DNA of 22,264 nucleotides from Rhizophagus sp. LPA8_4_AMF (Eukaryota > Glomeromycota > Glomeromycetes > Glomerales > Glomeraceae), in NCBI GenBank assembly GCA_021464525.1, contig JADRCO010001132.1:1-22264 (forward strand). The letters are read 5' to 3'. Within the stretch, counting starts at the first letter, position 1. Each line of letters starts with the position of its first letter. The notes under the pieces were generated by a model that saw nothing but the letters and a program-made list of their open reading frames with translations, searched no databases and had not been told where the DNA came from. Made by a program: the position numbers and the translations under genes. Shown one piece after another: positions 1 to 10,138 of this stretch.

Positions 1-60
1 TTTTTTTTTTTTTTATCCTTTTTTTTTTTTTTTTTCCAGGTTTTTTTTTTTTTTTTTTTG
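1..60. repeat. Interrupted poly-T tracts
   Basis: Three T runs of 14 to 19 bases are separated by short interruptions. Similar runs recur near 370-410. They are simple homopolymer sequence, exact lengths are prone to sequencing error, and no gene is visible. Confidence 0.85.
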
Positions 61-1513
61 ACAACTGAAAAATTAAAAAAATGATGGTAGATCATTGATT
101 TGTCAGCTTCTTTTGTCAGCAAAGAAATTTATTAATATTTTTTGTATATAAATTTTTTTTTTCTAACTGTGATCGACTTCATTTTGTTTTAGTGATGAAT
201 GATCTTATACGAATAATGCGGTAATCCGGACAATATGGGGCATATGGGAAATACATACAATAAATATACAGTATGGACAATATGGACAATATGGGTAATA
301 TGGGCAAATACTGGGCAATACGGGCTAAATAACACTTGACAAATAATCACTAGAAAAAAATTTGACTCAGTTTTTTTTTTTTTTAGGTTTTTTTTTTTTT
401 TTTGTAATTTTTTTTATATTATTGATGATATATAAAAAAAGTTGGAGAAGAAAAAAGTGGTAAAAATACAGAAAGGGATAAGAGAGATATTTATGTAAAA
501 GAGAAAAAAAAAAAGAAGATATTAAATAAGAAATCTATTTACAAATAGTACAAACAAAAGAAAAGTAGAAAAAAAATAGAAAAAAAAAGAAAAAATAAAA
601 AGAAAAAAAGAAATCTATGTTTTTTTTTTTTGATAAGAGTCGTGTGTAGAGTGTTAAAAGAACCTTTTTTTTTTTTGAAAACTCTAACACAAATTTTTTT
701 TTAAGACTAAAATTTTGTTGAAAAGTCTAAAATAAAAAACGACGATTAAAAATTTTTGCATACAATAATTACAAACAATGATTAAAGATTGATTATTATT
801 TACCTTATGATTGATTAGGGCAAGACCGTCGATTATCACGAGGACAGGTGACAATCAAAAAAAAATTGGAGCGATGTCATTAAAAAGAGATGTTAAAATG
901 TTAAGAATGAACATGATACATGAGAATGAACATGATACATTCATTTGAGATCTAAAAATAATAATAATAATGATAATAATAATAAGTATGCATGAGAATG
1001 TAAGTTGCATGTTATTTCAAATGTCAAAAATGCAAGTCAAAAGTATAATTTATAATTACCGAGAACAGGGAAACGTAAAAATCGGAATTTAAATGTACAC
1101 GTGATTCTCGAACAGGTTTCAAATCGGCGAAAAAATATTGTTGAAAAAAAATGCTGGCCTTCCTCGCCGGATTAATATTCAAGTGAATTTATGATGTGAA
1201 GGAATATAAAAAAAAAATTAATCCTTAAATATTGCCGACACCAACACAATCTCCTTCAAATTTTGAACTCCGTTTTAAAAACTTATTCGCACGTGATAAC
1301 ATTTCATAACAATATGATAAAAAAGATGTTTTGAAATAAAATCGAGTTTAAACGAAAATAATGTTTAAAAAAAAAATTGTCCAATCGAATTTATATAATT
1401 ATTAAAATCAAATCATTTCAACGATTTTTGAAAGATTGATTATAATTCGTAAAAAAATATATATCGAAAAAAAACGGTAAAATAGAGAGTATAAGGTGTA
1501 TAAGGGAAAGGTA
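61..1513. other. AT-rich intergenic stretch with purine-rich tracts
   Basis: No coding region is supported here. It contains a minisatellite (228-336), a strongly purine-biased A/G tract at about 430-620, an (AAT)n run near 957-985 and a small duplicated motif (gaatgaacatgatacat) near 906-940. Open frames on either strand are short and made of homopolymer codons. Confidence 0.7.
228..336 (+). repeat. Minisatellite, degenerate CAATATGGG units
   Basis: About ten imperfect copies of a 9-10 bp unit (caatatggg, catatggga, tatggacaa, caatacggg) lie in a row. The G content stands out against the AT-rich surroundings. No coding potential is seen. Confidence 0.7.
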
Positions 1514-1877
1514 CGTGTGCTGTTTCTGAGTCAAGACGAAAACGTTCAATTTCGGTAATCGAAAAGTCGTTTTATATAGTGCCGGATTTTGAGATAAAAG
1601 GTAAGAAAACGTTAAAAGTCATAAAAAAAAAGAAAAAAATATATATATGGAGGCGAATCTGTATTGTAAAAAAAAAAAAAGGGTAGAATTCTTGTGTGTG
1701 TATATACTCTGTACAGTTTTTTTTTTCCTTTAATTTTTTCAAAATTTTTTCTCTGAATTCACGGAAAAAAAAGAAATAAAAAAAAGAAATATAAAAAAAA
1801 TAATAAGAAGAAAAAACGAGGTAAGTAGTAGTAAAAAAAAAAAAGAGGTTTTCGCAATGACTCAGAAACCACACACG
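1514..1877. repeat. 364-bp inverted-repeat (MITE-like) element
   Basis: The left arm (1514-1546) and the reverse complement of the right arm (1845-1877) match at about 26 of 33 positions, including a perfect 12-bp core, gtttctgagtca against tgactcagaaac. The interior is A-rich low-complexity sequence, including purine-rich runs. Each core contains the 7-bp palindrome TGA(G/C)TCA. No clear target-site duplication is visible, so the boundaries are approximate. It could be an old foldback transposon remnant. Confidence 0.5.
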
Positions 1878-2310
1878 TTTAATTTAACGAATCATTATGG
1901 AAGAAAAAAGGTGAGGTAATGGAATATCCCTGTTTTATGAGGTTCAAGTAGAAGCCTAAAGAAAAGAGGAAAGTTTACGAAAAAGCATCTCGTTTATATA
2001 TTGTAAAAAAAAAATATCTGTTTCACGAAATTTTTTTCATATCAGCATGATCTTGTGTTTAATTTAGATTTACAGTCAAAGTATTAATTTGGTCTCATTT
2101 CGATACTAAATTTAAATATTCAATAATAAGTTGAAATAAAAATTGTCTTTGAAAAAAACTGAAACAAAAAAAAAAAAAAAATTGCACACACACAACATTA
2201 AAATTGTTGTTACATTAAAACAAGATATAAAGCTAATTTGGGAAAGTTAAAAAATAAAATCTGTCAAAATACTTGTCAAAATAATAGAATTGATAATGTA
2301 ATATAAAAAT

Positions 2311-2430
2311 TATAATATATAATATATAATATATATATATATATAATATATTTAAATATATATATATATATAAGTGTAGTAGTATATATATATTATTATT
2401 ATTATATTACATTATTTTATATTATATATA
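2311..2430. repeat. AT-dinucleotide microsatellite block
   Basis: The block holds runs of (AT)n and (ATT)n with few interruptions, nearly 100% A+T. It is a simple repeat with no other signal. Confidence 0.85.
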
Positions 2431-4204
2431 CTTTTAGTTGAGCGACCCCATGCTTTTGTGTGTGAAATGTCAAAATGTCAAGACAATCATATCTCAAAAT
2501 TTCATTATATTATCCCAATCACCCTCCCCTCTTCTCTCTCTTCCCCTTCAAATTAACGACAATAGGAAACATTGTTCTTTTAAATGATTCTCCACACAAA
2601 AGATGCATAAACTGAGACGTCATGTGCGGAGTAAAACTTCCAAAGTTGTTAAGAGTTTACATGTGGGGAAAGGAAATGACAAAATACTGATTGGGTCATC
2701 TTTGATTTACGCGTAATAAATGTACCTAGATTTGTTTGATTGCAGTTGTGCAGTTGTGCAGTTTGACAGCGAAAATAGCTTAATTAAATTTTTTTTTTTT
2801 TTTTACAAAAACATTACGCTTATCAATAAAATATATCAAGACATTATTACAAACTTTATTATCATAAAAATTCCATAACTATTTTTTGTTAACGTTAAAC
2901 AAACTTTTGCTGAAACCATTGAAAAAAACGGTCTCTTGGGAAAATTTACCACATAAACTTTACGCACAGTTCACATTTTTGGCGTCGGTACTGTTTATTC
3001 CGAATTTCTCCATTATTCCTGTTTTATCTTCTTCTTCTTTATTATTATGCAAATGATAGGAAATACTTTAAAAGTATAAATAAATTTCTATAATTTTTTT
3101 AGATTTATATGCTGTATAAACGCCCAACAATCTTTAATTGACAAGGATAATCCCGACAAAAAACCCTTTTTTAAACCTTCTCCATTTTTGGTGGAAAAGT
3201 ACATGTGAAATATATTCTTATCTCAAATAAACCGGGTCAAAAAAAAAAATATGAATATGTTTATATGTATGTATGATATTATGTATGTATGATATGTATG
3301 AAACAAAAAAAAAAATACCTCATTGTTTAAAAAAAAAAATATATATTTTTTTTTTTTTTTTTTTTCACAAAAAATTTAATTCTAATTAAACACGACAACT
3401 ACTTTTTTTTTAAAACAATGGATATTATCAAATTCCTTGTAAACATTTTTTACAAAGAAAAATTGATTTTTTTTTCGCTTCATCTTTTTTCACTGATATG
3501 CAAACCATCAAAACGTACATGAATGAACAATATTATTTTTTTTAACAAAGAAACCATTAGGAGTGAATTTATTTTGACAGTTTTGATGGGAAGCATTATC
3601 AATGTTCTACATATTACGATATTAGGAAGGTATGTACATTAATTTTTGACATTCTCCATTTACAAGTTTTTTGGAAAAATAAAATGAATTGTTTAAAAAT
3701 TATGTAAAATACTATGAAAATTATGTGAAAAATGATTTATCAATTCACTTAAACTAATTCGGTTAATCTTTAAAAAAATTATGGTGGCTTAGTTTTTGTT
3801 TATATTAAGATCTTAACATACATGTGAATTTTTGATGAACATGGGGGAAATTATACATCTTGTAGAAAGATGATTAATGCCTTAAATCTTTAATGTTTCT
3901 TCCGAAAATCTAAAATGAAAGTAAAAAGAAGTACGAGAATATTATGAAATTATGAAACTATGAAAAAGAAAATACTATAAAAATTGATGTACTGTAAAAA
4001 AAAAAGAAATAATTATATATATAGTAAGGAGTATAGAAAAATTAATTTACGTATTTATATATATATGTATAGATATATGTGTATACATTAATTACGTATC
4101 ACCTATTTAATAAATTTCGCAATTATTAAAATATGTTTACTATCATTTTATTGATCAAAGATTAAGTTTTTAAACCTTATAAACGGAGATTGAGTCAAAA
4201 AAGA

Positions 4205-4229
4205 TATTTATTTATTTATTTATTTATTA
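4205..4229 (+). repeat. (TTTA)n microsatellite
   Basis: About six perfect copies of a 4-bp TTTA unit. Confidence 0.9.
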
Positions 4230-5166
4230 CACAAAAAAAAAGTGTGATTGTTTCTCAACTTTATACACAAAAAAAGTCATATTAATAATATAATTTAATG
4301 ATATCAAAAATATTCAAAAATTCAAATATTACATCGTTACAATTATAAATATTTTTGTCAATTTATTTGGCTAAAAATATTGACTAAATATTTAAAAAGA
4401 AAATTAATATTTATTTATCTTCTTATAATATATAAAGTGCACAGACTATATTTACTTAATAGTTAAATAAACAAAAAAAAAAATTAAAAATAAAACTTTA
4501 AAAAACCATTTTTATTAATTTCTTGTTAAAAAAAATAAAATTTACCTTATCAGTTATTTTTCTTCAAAGAAATGTAACGGGTAATGATAAAAAGATTATG
4601 AATTATATAGTACATTACATTATCGTACAGTTAGTAAAGTACAAAAACTGCGCATTGATCAGTACAACGTACGCCATCTGATTGGACACATCTTTTTTTG
4701 AATTCAAAAAAAAATGTATCACAATATTATTAGATATATTGTATAATTATTGTTACCGTTTGATATGACGTTAAAAAAATAAATATTACTTTATAAAGTA
4801 ACTTAAAAACTAGATAAAAATATATATATTTGTCGAATAAAAACGGACTGTTCCGCGAGATAAGTAAGTTTCCCCCCCCTTAAATGAATGGATTAAGGAG
4901 TAATCACCAGCGTACTAGTTGGATTGGTGGGATTTAGTGGTGTACTATATTTACCCCATAACAAACATTTTACTTTATAGGAAGTTACTTCCGTAACCAC
5001 AACAGTGTGATTATTTGATTATTTGATCATATCAGGCAATTGTGGCACTTTTACGAACATATGTCAAAAGGATCATCTGGTAAATATGATGAAAGAATAT
5101 TTTCATTCATTTTATATCGCATTTTATTGCATTTTATCATGCTCGTTAAATGCCGTACATTTTTTT

Positions 5167-5233
5167 TATGAGTATATAATTTTTGGGAGTATGTAATTTT
5201 TTTTTGTGGGCATGTAATTTTTTGTGAGCATGT
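5167..5233 (+). repeat. Roughly 20-bp minisatellite, 3-4 copies
   Basis: The unit is close to gggagtatgtaattttttt, with variants atgagtatataattttt, gtgggcatgtaatttttt and gtgagcatg. On the minus strand it makes a spurious repetitive peptide. It is not considered coding. Confidence 0.65.
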
Positions 5234-5982
5234 TAAAAAAAAAAAAATCATCTAATCCTTCTTTCTTAATAACTATTGTAAAAAGTAGATGATTTGCGGT
5301 ATTTTAACAATGAAATAAATTCTTACTATCTGACAATCGGGACGTGCGAACTATTATTACGTAATTTGACTTTCTTACAGTTATTTGAAAAATGAAATAT
5401 CAATTCTGGCGTCAAATTATTAACGGGAATACAAAAAAAAATGGCGTATGAAAATGAACGCCTAAAAGATTTCTAAAATGGAATATATATTAAGAAATGT
5501 AAGAAGGAAATTACCGAATAATAAAATATACATATATTAACAGTTAATTTTTTTTGTAATTTTTTTTATGATTGTTTCAAATGCTATTATTCTAATATTA
5601 TACTTTACTTTTTTTTCTCTCTTTCTCTCTTTTTTTTTTGATGTTGCTGCGTCTAAATAAGGTTAAATATTATGTACGCCACCCGGGTTATTTATTTATA
5701 TTGATTATTGTAAATTTCGTCATCCTTGTAATACATGAAATGGTTGGTGTAACGAATTTTAAAAATGTCATAGCGTCAGTATGATATATACCTAATTGTG
5801 TGACAAATAATGTCTTTTTTTTTACGTGAAAGGCGTGACATATTTCAAAACATTTCAAACAAGTTTTTATCAAGATTTAAGTCCGCATAATACTCTGACC
5901 TGAATGATATTTCCTTTCTTAAAACTTTTTCAAAAATCGGTTACTATGGGAAAAATTGGGAATTTTTAATAATCAAAACTTA

Positions 5983-6154
5983 AATAATTTTGCTCTAATT
6001 TCAGCTAACTTGCATATGTAATATATCTAAATGGAGATAAGGCGTTATAAGTAAGTACGTTGAATTTAGAATATCTGATATAACCAATTTAGTTTAAAAA
6101 ATATCAATAATTTAATACGTTAAAAATAGTTCTACTATTTTTTAAAATAAGGGG
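5983..6154. repeat. Downstream flank of the IDO unit, extra copy
   Basis: This stretch matches, with gaps, 6495-6566 joined to 6722-6812, the 3' flank of the first complete IDO gene. Shared blocks include ttgctctaatttcagcta, ctaaatgg, aatatctg, aaccaatt and aaggggaaac. It shows that the decayed fragment beginning near 6155 was part of the same tandem unit. It also supplies the empty site for the MITE at 6567-6721. Confidence 0.7.
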
Positions 6155-6460
6155 AAACATTCTATCTTTGATTAGGATCAAATTGTTGTTTTAAAGATTT
6201 GATCTCACATTTTAAAATTCTCTCTCTTGAGCATTATGATTTCATAATTTTATTTTCTGGTTTTATTTATTATAATCGATCATTTTATTCATTTGATCCA
6301 ATATAATACCATAAGTATTGTATATTTTATTAATACGTATTGTATAATTACCCTGTTGCTACTGGTTGTTTCGAATTTTTAATTATGTATTCATTCTTTT
6401 GTAAAATTCCAATGTCTATTCCATATCTGTCAGATACAATGCTAAATTAATATAAGTAAG
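6155..6460 (-). pseudogene. Truncated IDO pseudogene (exons 9 and 10 only)
   Basis: This is a third, decayed copy of the neighbouring IDO genes. Bases 6161-6315 align with exon 10, and 6348-6450 with exon 9 and its flanking splice acceptor region. Relative to the intact copies it has lost the normal stop region, the 5' part of exon 10 (the part encoding the TGGS loop) and about 20 nt of exon 9 just before the haem-histidine codons. It has also gained a 4-nt insertion and an in-frame TAG. Exons 1-8 are absent: the homology stops near 6460 and the next unit's 3' flank starts within about 35 nt. It cannot encode an active enzyme. It most likely arose by unequal exchange within the tandem array. 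Confidence 0.8.
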
Positions 6461-6494
6461 ATTTAAAATTAAGTTTCATCTAATTTAATGATTT

Positions 6495-6566
6495 TTGCTC
6501 TAATTTCAGCTATCTCATCTCTCTAAATGGTAAATACGTTAAATTGAAATATCTGTTAAAACCAAT
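6495..6566. repeat. Distal 3' flank of the first intact IDO unit
   Basis: This pairs with 5990-6085 and shares ttgctctaatttcagct, ctaaatgg and aatatctg. It marks how far the duplicated unit extends downstream of the gene, and is interrupted by the MITE that follows. Confidence 0.6.
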
Positions 6567-6721
6567 TGAGTATTGCTAAATATCACCGCTGGTGATTGTC
6601 ACCTTACCAGAATTAGGTTAGAATTTTGGGCAGAATTAAAAATATCATGAAACTCTGCCCGTTAATATTTGCTAATGCTGGTGCGGTGAGAATCACCTGA
6701 GGTGAGATTTAGCAATGCCCT
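6567..6721. mobile_element. 155-bp MITE, hAT-like, in the IDO 3' flank
   Basis: The ends are inverted repeats. Left tattgctaaatatcacc pairs with right ggtgagatttagcaatgcc reversed, and the similarity continues inward through a second ggtgat/tcacc palindrome for about 35 bp. The 8-mer AACCAATT flanks it at 6560-6567 and 6722-6729, consistent with an 8-bp target duplication. The right end read inward begins taggg, as in many hAT elements. The extra copy of the flank at 6060-6100 has a single aaccaatt and no insert, giving an empty site. It has no coding capacity and would need a transposase supplied in trans. Confidence 0.75.
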
Positions 6722-6765
6722 AACCAATTTTAGAAAATTTAAATAATTAAATATAATTCTGAATT

Positions 6766-6791
6766 TTTATTGTAAAATACTACTATTTATT
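6766..6791 (-). promoter_or_regulatory. Poly(A) signals of the first IDO gene
   Basis: On the minus strand AATAAA occurs at 6791-6786 and again at 6771-6766, about 22 and 42 nt past the stop codon. Both are perfect hexamers in sensible positions for 3' end formation. In sequence this AT-rich, chance occurrence cannot be excluded. Confidence 0.5.
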
Positions 6792-6812
6792 TTTTAAGTT
6801 AAGGGGAAACCT

Positions 6813-9492
6813 TTAAATAACAACTCTATCTTGACTAGAACCAAATTGTTGTTTCAAAAATTTAACCTCACGTTTTAATACTCTCTCTTGGGCATTAACT
6901 TTATTAATGATTTCATCTATAATAATTTTATTTTCTGGTGTTAATTTATTATAATCAATCGTTTGACCTATTTTATTCATTTGATCTAATATAGTACCAA
7001 GTTGATTTGGTAACCAAGTTACTATAGGTGAACCACTATGAATAAGTTAATGAAAAAGTTATAAAAATTTGGTTAAAAAGTTAATATTATTGATACGTAT
7101 ATTTTATTGATAAATTATATATATAATATTGATATGTATACATATTATCGATATGTATATATATTATTGATATATACAGTATATATATTATCGATATGTA
7201 TATATTTTATAATTACCCTGTTGCTACCGGATGTTTCGAATTTTTAATGATGTATTCTTTCGTAAAATTCCAATGTCTATGACGAAATGCTCGTATTTGA
7301 TCCATATTTGCCAGATACAATGCTAAATTAATATAAGTAGACAGATTTAACAGATTTAGACGGGATTTAAGCGGGATTTGAGCGGGATTTGAGTGGATTT
7401 AAATTATAAACGGATTTAAAATTTTAAACGTTATTATGTAAATTAGAACTCACCGGTACTATTTGCGTCCTATTTTTAATGTAACAAATAAAAATCATTG
7501 TTATTTAAAATTACAAAATACATCATATCATTACATTTATCAACAGATCTACATTACATACTTGAATGGCAAAACCTCTAACATTAACTTCTTCGGCACT
7601 TTTTTGTACGAAATCTAAGAATTCTTTATGATTCGTAGGGCGATATTTTCTAAAATCTTTTAATACTTCCGTTAAAGGATTTTTTGGTAATTTTGAAGTT
7701 ATTTGTAAAAGATTATCCATACAAGGAATCATTGAATCAGTTGCTCCAGATTCTCCTAAACAAAAAATTATTTAAATTATTTTGGATTAATTAGAACAGT
7801 ATTAGTATTTAGAATGCATAATAAATATAGTTAAACTACGGTATAACAATATGTTAGAATCCATATGAAAATCCTTGAAAAATATAAAGTATTAGAAAAA
7901 CACAATTATATAGTTAAACTACGATGTCAAATCCACATAGAAATCTTTGAAAAATATCGTTATATCAAAATTATAAATTATACCGATGTTTATATGTTCT
8001 CTCATATAATGAACCTTATCATTATATCAAGTTTTAATATATTATCGATATATCAAATCGAGGTCAAATTGTATACAAGTTATTAAAATACCTCTATAAA
8101 ATAATGGTTTTTCGCTTACACCTTCATAAATAACACCTAGCAGATAAATAAATAACATGATTAAGGATATCAAATCTTGTTTTATCAAGGGTTAAAAATA
8201 CTACATACCGTTTGGAAACATTGGTTGATTTTTGGAACCCATAATGAATGTACGAAATTTTAAATAATCTTCAGAATTAGAACGTTCCCACATGGTTTCC
8301 ATTTCTTGATTAATTGAATTCATTGTATCAATTAAATTTTTCAATGCATTATTAAATTTAGCTCGATCCTTTTTTAACATTTAGTAAAGAAATATAAATT
8401 ATTGTTAGATTTACGAATTTTTCCAAAAATGTTAATTTTACATGTTTTATTTACTTTTTCTTGTGTTGATTCAATCGTTTCCATTGTACATTTAATTAAA
8501 TTTCCTGACCGTGCCACCATTGCAACATGAACTAATATAAATCCACGTTCCGGGGCTGTTCCAGCAAATGCACGAACCAATTTTAAATTCGAATAAACGA
8601 TAGGTTTCGTAGGATCAATCCGTTGATAATTATACAAACTAAAAAAAAAAAGTTATATACTCGTTTAACAGAGGTATTACGCAATGTAAAAAAAGTAGCT
8701 GCAGAGATATGCACCTGTGAGAGCGAGCGTATTCCATAAACGGGAAAGCGTTCAATTTGTTTGCGATGATATTTAAAGGAATAGCAATATTTTTTGGTAA
8801 AATTTCGCGTCCAAGACCATAATCTTTCCTTTCTCTATACATGATATCGCATGGTTCAAGTAGGTATGATGATGCCAAAAATGTATAATCTCTAAACAAT
8901 GCTATACGGTATATATACCACAATTATTAATAAATGATATATACCGTAGTTATTATGGCATATACCATAGTCATTATATTACCTACCGGAAAGTAACCTT
9001 TGATTGGTAATATCTGAAACATCAAATTGTGGTAAATCTTTTTTTACGGCATCACCTAATTGACCTTTTGCTAATAAACCTTCTCTACCATCTGATAAAT
9101 GAATTGGCATATTTTGTAATAAATGTTCAAGAGCATAAAATCGATCTGGTAATTTTGCAAGTGGATCCTAACAATTTTAAAAAAAAATTTTCTTTTAGGA
9201 TGAGCCTTTTATGATATTAGAAAAATTTTTAGTTTTATGAATATCTATCTACCTGTCTTGGTAAAAATCCATTTTTATACCCTACCATAAATGAAGGAAG
9301 TGTAGTATCATGTTCCATAGGATCTTTTAATATATTAAAATTATGAGATTGAACATTATTAAAGTTTGATTGAGAAGGAGAAAAGGCATCAACTAAAGTG
9401 GAATTTTTTCTAAAGAGGGCTGAATGAACACGATTAAATCTATAAAGATTTTGTGAATTGTTTTTAATGATTCCTTTAATTGATAAAAACAT
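6813..9492 (-). CDS. IDO: Indoleamine 2,3-dioxygenase, copy 1 (10 exons, 511 aa)
   Basis: This is a haem dioxygenase that opens the indole ring of L-tryptophan to N-formylkynurenine, the first step of the kynurenine route to NAD+. Exons, transcript order: 9492-9253, 9167-8987, 8901-8715, 8638-8455, 8368-8209, 8136-8092, 7755-7562, 7469-7454, 7322-7217, 7035-6813. All introns are GT-AG and the phases agree throughout. Visible family marks are RDYTFLASSYLLEP (144-157), GFILVHVAM (235-243; F236 and H240 sit at the human F163 and S167 positions), FRTF (R303, like human R231), GVIYEG (318-323), proximal haem ligand His419 in RHRHWNF, and the TGGS loop (437-440). The first 40 residues are basic and look like a mitochondrial presequence. 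Compared with copy 2 it has Arg200, His202 and Arg246 where copy 2 has Leu, Tyr and His. No lesion is seen. Confidence 0.93.
7036..7216 (-). repeat. Expanded intron 9 of IDO copy 1
   Basis: This intron is 181 nt here and 81 nt in copy 2. The excess is a minisatellite of about 22-nt units resembling tattatcgatatgtatata, spread over about 7090-7205. It is inferred to be a later expansion in copy 1. Confidence 0.65.
7335..7420 (+). repeat. Intronic minisatellite in IDO copy 1, intron 8
   Basis: About six units of 10-12 bp like gcgggattta lie inside intron 8 (7323-7453). The matching intron of copy 2 has its own version at about 11096-11170, so the array predates the duplication and has diverged in each copy. 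Confidence 0.7.
7454..7469 (-). other. 16-nt microexon (exon 8) of IDO copy 1
   Basis: This exon encodes only DANST plus the first base of an alanine codon. It is bounded by aaaaatag upstream and gtgagt downstream. It is needed to keep frame between exon 7 (phase 0) and exon 9. It is present base for base, apart from one silent change, in copy 2 (11215-11230). Confidence 0.85.
7756..8091 (-). repeat. Enlarged intron 6 of IDO copy 1
   Basis: This intron is 336 nt against 68 nt in copy 2. The extra roughly 270 nt contain an internal direct repeat, tagttaaactacg...gaaaatccttgaaaaatat near 7829-7881 and tagttaaactacg...gaaatctttgaaaaatat near 7911-7958. A plus-strand open frame of 73 codons in it has no coding character. 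The source of the insert is unknown. Confidence 0.65.
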
Positions 9493-9616
9493 GGTTTAAT
9501 ACGAAATAATATGAAATAATAATACAGTTCTTTTATTAATTTAATATTTTTTTTTGTATTATAATATTTTTTTTTTCTTCATCTATCTTCGGGTTATTTA
9601 TGAATCTTTTGATAAT
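9493..9616 (-). promoter_or_regulatory. Proximal upstream region of IDO copy 1
   Basis: This aligns with 13008-13137 upstream of copy 2. Just before both ATGs lies attatttcgtattaaa (minus strand), preceded by a second, similar half. No convincing TATA box can be singled out in such AT-rich sequence. Conservation between copies reflects the shared duplication and does not prove function. Confidence 0.45.
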
Positions 9617-10138
9617 AAGTTGAGATGAATAGTTGTGGGACAAAATGAATCGAGTACGTGAGTAAGTTGCTAAAAAGTGTACACTCAATAGTACGTTGTA
9701 TTACACTCAATACACTCAATAGTACGTTGTATTACACTCAATACACTCAATAGCACGTTGTATTACACTCAATAGCACGTATACAAGCCTAAGTACACAA
9801 ATTTCTTAATAAGTTTAAAACAATAAAATTTTTAAATTTAATGTGAACAATTATATAAAAGTTAGTATTCTAACATGGATGACATTTTTTTATTTTGATA
9901 TTTATTAAATCGCGTTAAGAAAAAGCAAAAATTTAGCTTAATAATTCAGCAGAGAACGAATTTAAAAAAAGCGATTCAAATTTTTAATAAACACGATAAT
10001 AGATATGATTATAGCATATAGCATTCGCCACAATAAGCTTTTTGTTATGTATTTATAACATTTCGCATGACTGTACTCCAGTAACTTTATATGTAGTACT
10101 CAACTTAACATCTCAACTTGGACTCCACAGCACTCCTG
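9617..10138. repeat. 522-bp segment present only upstream of copy 1
   Basis: The copy 2 upstream region runs directly from ttttgataata to ttgaatgatta, whereas copy 1 has this segment between the same two blocks. It contains the 31-bp minisatellite at 9681-9780 and no gene. A short gttga occurs at both junctions, so either an insertion in copy 1 or a deletion in copy 2 would fit. Confidence 0.65.
9681..9780 (+). repeat. 31-bp minisatellite, about 3.2 copies
   Basis: The unit is acactcaatagtacgttgtatt followed by acactcaat. Units are nearly identical (gtacgt or gcacgt variants), which suggests recent amplification. Confidence 0.85.

Larger units (their letters stand above)
1878..5982. other. 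Long AT-rich intergenic region, no gene seen
   Basis: I see no exon-like stretch on either strand over about 4.1 kb. It contains AT microsatellite sequence, a pyrimidine-only tract at 2520-2549 followed by slightly less AT-rich sequence to about 2770 (with an acgtcat motif near 2617), TATG-type repeats at 3250-3300, a TTTA microsatellite, poly-C (about 4871-4879) and a small minisatellite at 5167-5233. The pyrimidine tract could mark a promoter, but no gene lies next to it inside the window. Confidence 0.6.

Noticed and set aside
1572-1874. 100-codon minus-strand open frame
   Set aside because: It is almost wholly Phe, Tyr and Lys from homopolymer runs inside the 1514-1877 element. No gene-like features.
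5051-5251. 66-codon minus-strand frame with repeated TYSQK-type peptide
   Set aside because: The repetition comes from the non-coding minisatellite at 5167-5233.
7865-8086. 73-codon plus-strand frame
   Set aside because: It lies wholly inside intron 6 of IDO copy 1, is absent from copy 2, and has AT background composition.
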